Part shown: in pieces, positions 30,746-32,423 of the stretch
Layout: every line of letters begins with the position of its first letter
Position numbering within the stretch: position 1 is the first letter of the stretch
Assembly (NCBI RefSeq): GCF_000473065.1
Contig: NZ_AXAZ01000084.1
Location: forward strand, 1 to 32,423
Reading direction: 5' to 3'
Source: Bradyrhizobium sp. WSM1743
Lineage (GTDB): Bacteria > Pseudomonadota > Alphaproteobacteria > Rhizobiales > Xanthobacteraceae
DNA length: 32,423 nt
The notes under the pieces: model-generated
Database searches by the model: none
Seen by the model: only the letters and a program-made list of their open reading frames with translations
Told to the model about the DNA's origin: nothing
Translations under genes and position numbers: made by a program

Positions 30746-32143
30746 ATGGCTGAAATTACCTGCAAGCTCCTTGTCATCGGCGCTGGTCCCGGCGGCTATA
30801 CCTGCGCGATCCGCGCCGGCCAGCTCGGCATCGATACGATCATCGTCGAAGCCGAAAAGCCGGGCGGCACCTGTCTCAATGTCGGCTGCATTCCCTCCAA
30901 GGCTCTGATCCATGCGGCCGGCGAGTATGAAACGATCGCAGCTGCCGCCGAGGACAAGAATGCGCTCGGAATTTCCACGGCAAAGCCGTCGCTCGATTTC
31001 GCCAGGACCATCGCCTGGAAGGACGGGATCGTCCGGCGCCTCAATGGCGGCGTGGCCGGCCTCCTGAAGAAAGCGGGTGTCAGGCTCATAGCCGGACATG
31101 CTCGTTTTCGCGATGGCAAGTCCGTCGAGGTCGGAACACAATCCGGGGCGCAGATGATCCATGCCGAAACGGTGGTGATCGCGACCGGCTCCGAGCCCGT
31201 CGCGCTTCCGCACATGCCATTCGGAGGCCGCGTGATCTCGTCGACCGAGGCGCTGGCGCTCACCGAGATCCCGAACAAGCTGGTCGTGGTCGGCGGCGGC
31301 TACATTGGCCTCGAGCTCGGCACGGCCTTTGCGAAATTGGGCGCGGCCGTCACGGTCGTCGAGGCCGAGCCACGCATTCTGCCGCAATATGATGGCGAGC
31401 TGAGCGCGCCGGTCGAAAGGCGCCTGAGCGCGCTCGGAGTCATCGTCCTGACAGGCGCGAAGGCGAAAACGCTGATCGCGGACGGGACCGCGCTCACGAT
31501 CGAGACCGCCAGCGGTGAGCAGAGGACGCTGGATGCCGACAAGCTCCTCGTTACGGTCGGCCGAAGGCCGGCGACATCCGGCTTTGGCCTCGAGGCTCTC
31601 GATCTCGACATGACCGGACCTTTCATCCGGATCGACGACCGATGCCGCAGCTCGATGCACGGCATCTTCGCGATCGGCGACGTCACGGGAGAGCCGATGC
31701 TGGCGCATCGTGCCATGGCACATGGCGAAATGGTCGCAGAGATCGTCGCCGGTCGCCGCCGCGCCTGGGACCGGGTTTCGATCCCGGCGATCTGCTTCAC
31801 CGATCCCGAGATCGTCACCGTCGGCCTGTCGCCGAGCGAGGCAAGCGGCAAGGGCTTCGATGTCAAGACGGATCTCTTTCCGTTCAAGGCCAACGGTCGC
31901 GCACTGACGCTGGAGCGCGAGGACGGCTTCATCCGGACCGTTGCGCGGGCTGACAACCATCTTCTGCTTGGTATCCAGGGCGTCGGAGCCGGCATCGCCG
32001 AACTTTCAGCGGCGTTCAGCCTTGCGCTGGAGATGGGTGCACGCCTCGAGGACATTGCGATGACCATCCACGCGCATCCGACCCAAAGCGAAGCGTTTCA
32101 CGAGGCATCGCTGAAATCGCTGGGACACGCAATTCATATCTAA
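30746..32143 (+). CDS. lpdV: Dihydrolipoamide dehydrogenase E3 of the bkd complex
   Basis: A 465-residue FAD-dependent disulfide oxidoreductase that reoxidises the lipoyl group of E2 with NAD+. The FAD-binding start is LLVIGAGPGGYTCAIRAGQLG, the redox disulfide is C43-LNVG-C48 in GGTCLNVGCIPSKALIH, the NAD-binding fold is LVVVGGGYIGLELGTAFAKLG, a second FAD motif is GIFAIGDVTGEPMLAHRAMAHG, and the catalytic His/Glu pair is in HAHPTQSEAF near the C-terminus. ATG 30746 is chosen over an in-frame TTG at 30731 that lies inside bkdB. The ribosome site is weak, consistent with translational coupling. As the last bkd gene it is probably the complex-specific E3 (LpdV in Pseudomonas). Confidence 0.95.
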   Translation: MAEITCKLLVIGAGPGGYTCAIRAGQLGIDTIIVEAEKPGGTCLNVGCIPSKALIHAAGEYETIAAAAEDKNALGISTAKPSLDFARTIAWKDGIVRRLNGGVAGLLKKAGVRLIAGHARFRDGKSVEVGTQSGAQMIHAETVVIATGSEPVALPHMPFGGRVISSTEALALTEIPNKLVVVGGGYIGLELGTAFAKLGAAVTVVEAEPRILPQYDGELSAPVERRLSALGVIVLTGAKAKTLIADGTALTIETASGEQRTLDADKLLVTVGRRPATSGFGLEALDLDMTGPFIRIDDRCRSSMHGIFAIGDVTGEPMLAHRAMAHGEMVAEIVAGRRRAWDRVSIPAICFTDPEIVTVGLSPSEASGKGFDVKTDLFPFKANGRALTLEREDGFIRTVARADNHLLLGIQGVGAGIAELSAAFSLALEMGARLEDIAMTIHAHPTQSEAFHEASLKSLGHAIHI

Positions 32144-32158
32144 AACATTGGGGAAACC

Positions 32159-32423
32159 ATGAGCCAGACCACGATCATCGCCAGTCCCGCAAACGGGCGA
32201 AAACGGCAATCGAGGCCTCGACCATCCGCGCCATCTCCTGGCGTCTGATCCCGTTCCTGGTGCTGGCCTACTTCTTCTCCTATCTCGACCGCGTCAATCT
32301 CGGCTTCGCCGCGCTGACCATGAATGCCGAGCTGAAGTTCACGCCGCTGATCTTCTCCTGGGGCGCCGGCATCTTCTTCATCGGCTACTTCATCTTCGAG
32401 GTGCCGAGCAATCTCGCGCTGGA
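32159..32423 (+). pseudogene. Major facilitator transporter, 5' part, with early frameshift; runs off the window
   Basis: ATG 32159, preceded by GGGGA, opens MSQTTIIASPANG and then derails to a stop about 30 codons in. From about 32197 another frame carries an unmistakable start of an anion:cation symporter (ACS-type) MFS protein: KTAIEASTIRAISWRL, then IPFLVLAYFFSYLDRVNLGFAA, then FTPLIFSWGAGIFF, IGYFIFEVPSNLAL to the window edge. That second frame has no start codon upstream. Restoring one base near AACGGGCGAAAACGG (32192-32206) joins the two halves into a normal N-terminus. A sequencing error, a true null mutation or slippage at the short G/A runs are all possible. Placed after lpdV it would import an acidic substrate. 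Confidence 0.75.

Overview
The window reads as chromosomal DNA of a high-GC alphaproteobacterium, most likely Bradyrhizobium or a close relative. Supporting signs are the Porin_2-type outer-membrane porin with its conserved N-terminal cysteine pair, GC-rich third codon positions throughout, a nickel/cobalt permease of the HupN type, the density of ABC uptake systems, and short palindromic repeats of the kinds familiar from Bradyrhizobium intergenic DNA. Genus assignment rests on recalled family resemblance, not on a search. No tRNA, rRNA, CRISPR array, prophage or complete insertion sequence was seen.

Layout. 1-640: non-coding DNA that looks repetitive, ending in a REP doublet (REPIN). 665-2474: a porin gene on the minus strand with promoter, long 5' UTR and terminator. 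2812-4396: a MarR-type regulator convergent with an alpha/beta-hydrolase-fold protein that lacks the usual nucleophilic serine. 4397-5122: a gene-poor gap with a palindromic repeat. 5123-9091: a ketopantoate-reductase-like protein, a YkgJ-type cysteine-cluster protein with an N-terminal helix-turn-helix, and a HerA/FtsK-like ATPase.

9118-18150, all minus strand: a nickel/cobalt transporter, then (in reverse coordinate order of transcription) a MetQ/NlpA-like binding protein, a luciferase-like flavin monooxygenase, two carboxymuconolactone-decarboxylase/AhpD-fold proteins, a Tat-exported LivK-like binding protein, a fused LivH-LivM permease, LivG and LivF. Tight spacing and ATGA overlaps suggest one import-and-oxidise operon for an unidentified compound. 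Divergent from it at 18450 is a Tat-exported peptide/nickel-class binding protein without its own permease.

20463-21302: an island bounded by two near-identical REPINs, holding two tiny translationally coupled genes (DUF2934 and a cysteine-rich protein) and a gene remnant. 21432-25978: a LysR regulator facing a three-dehydrogenase operon (isopropylmalate/tartrate-dehydrogenase-like, aldehyde dehydrogenase, 3-hydroxyisobutyrate-dehydrogenase-like). 26279-32143: a branched-chain 2-oxoacid dehydrogenase locus, with an Lrp-type BkdR divergent from an ACT-like small ORF, then bkdA1, bkdA2, bkdB and lpdV. The window ends inside a major facilitator transporter gene whose first codons carry a frameshift.

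The most noteworthy items are the monooxygenase/CMD/ABC operon, the two REPIN families that keep the same architecture while swapping stem sequence, the ACT-like ORF whose Shine-Dalgarno points to an ATC codon, and the degenerate hydrolase active site.
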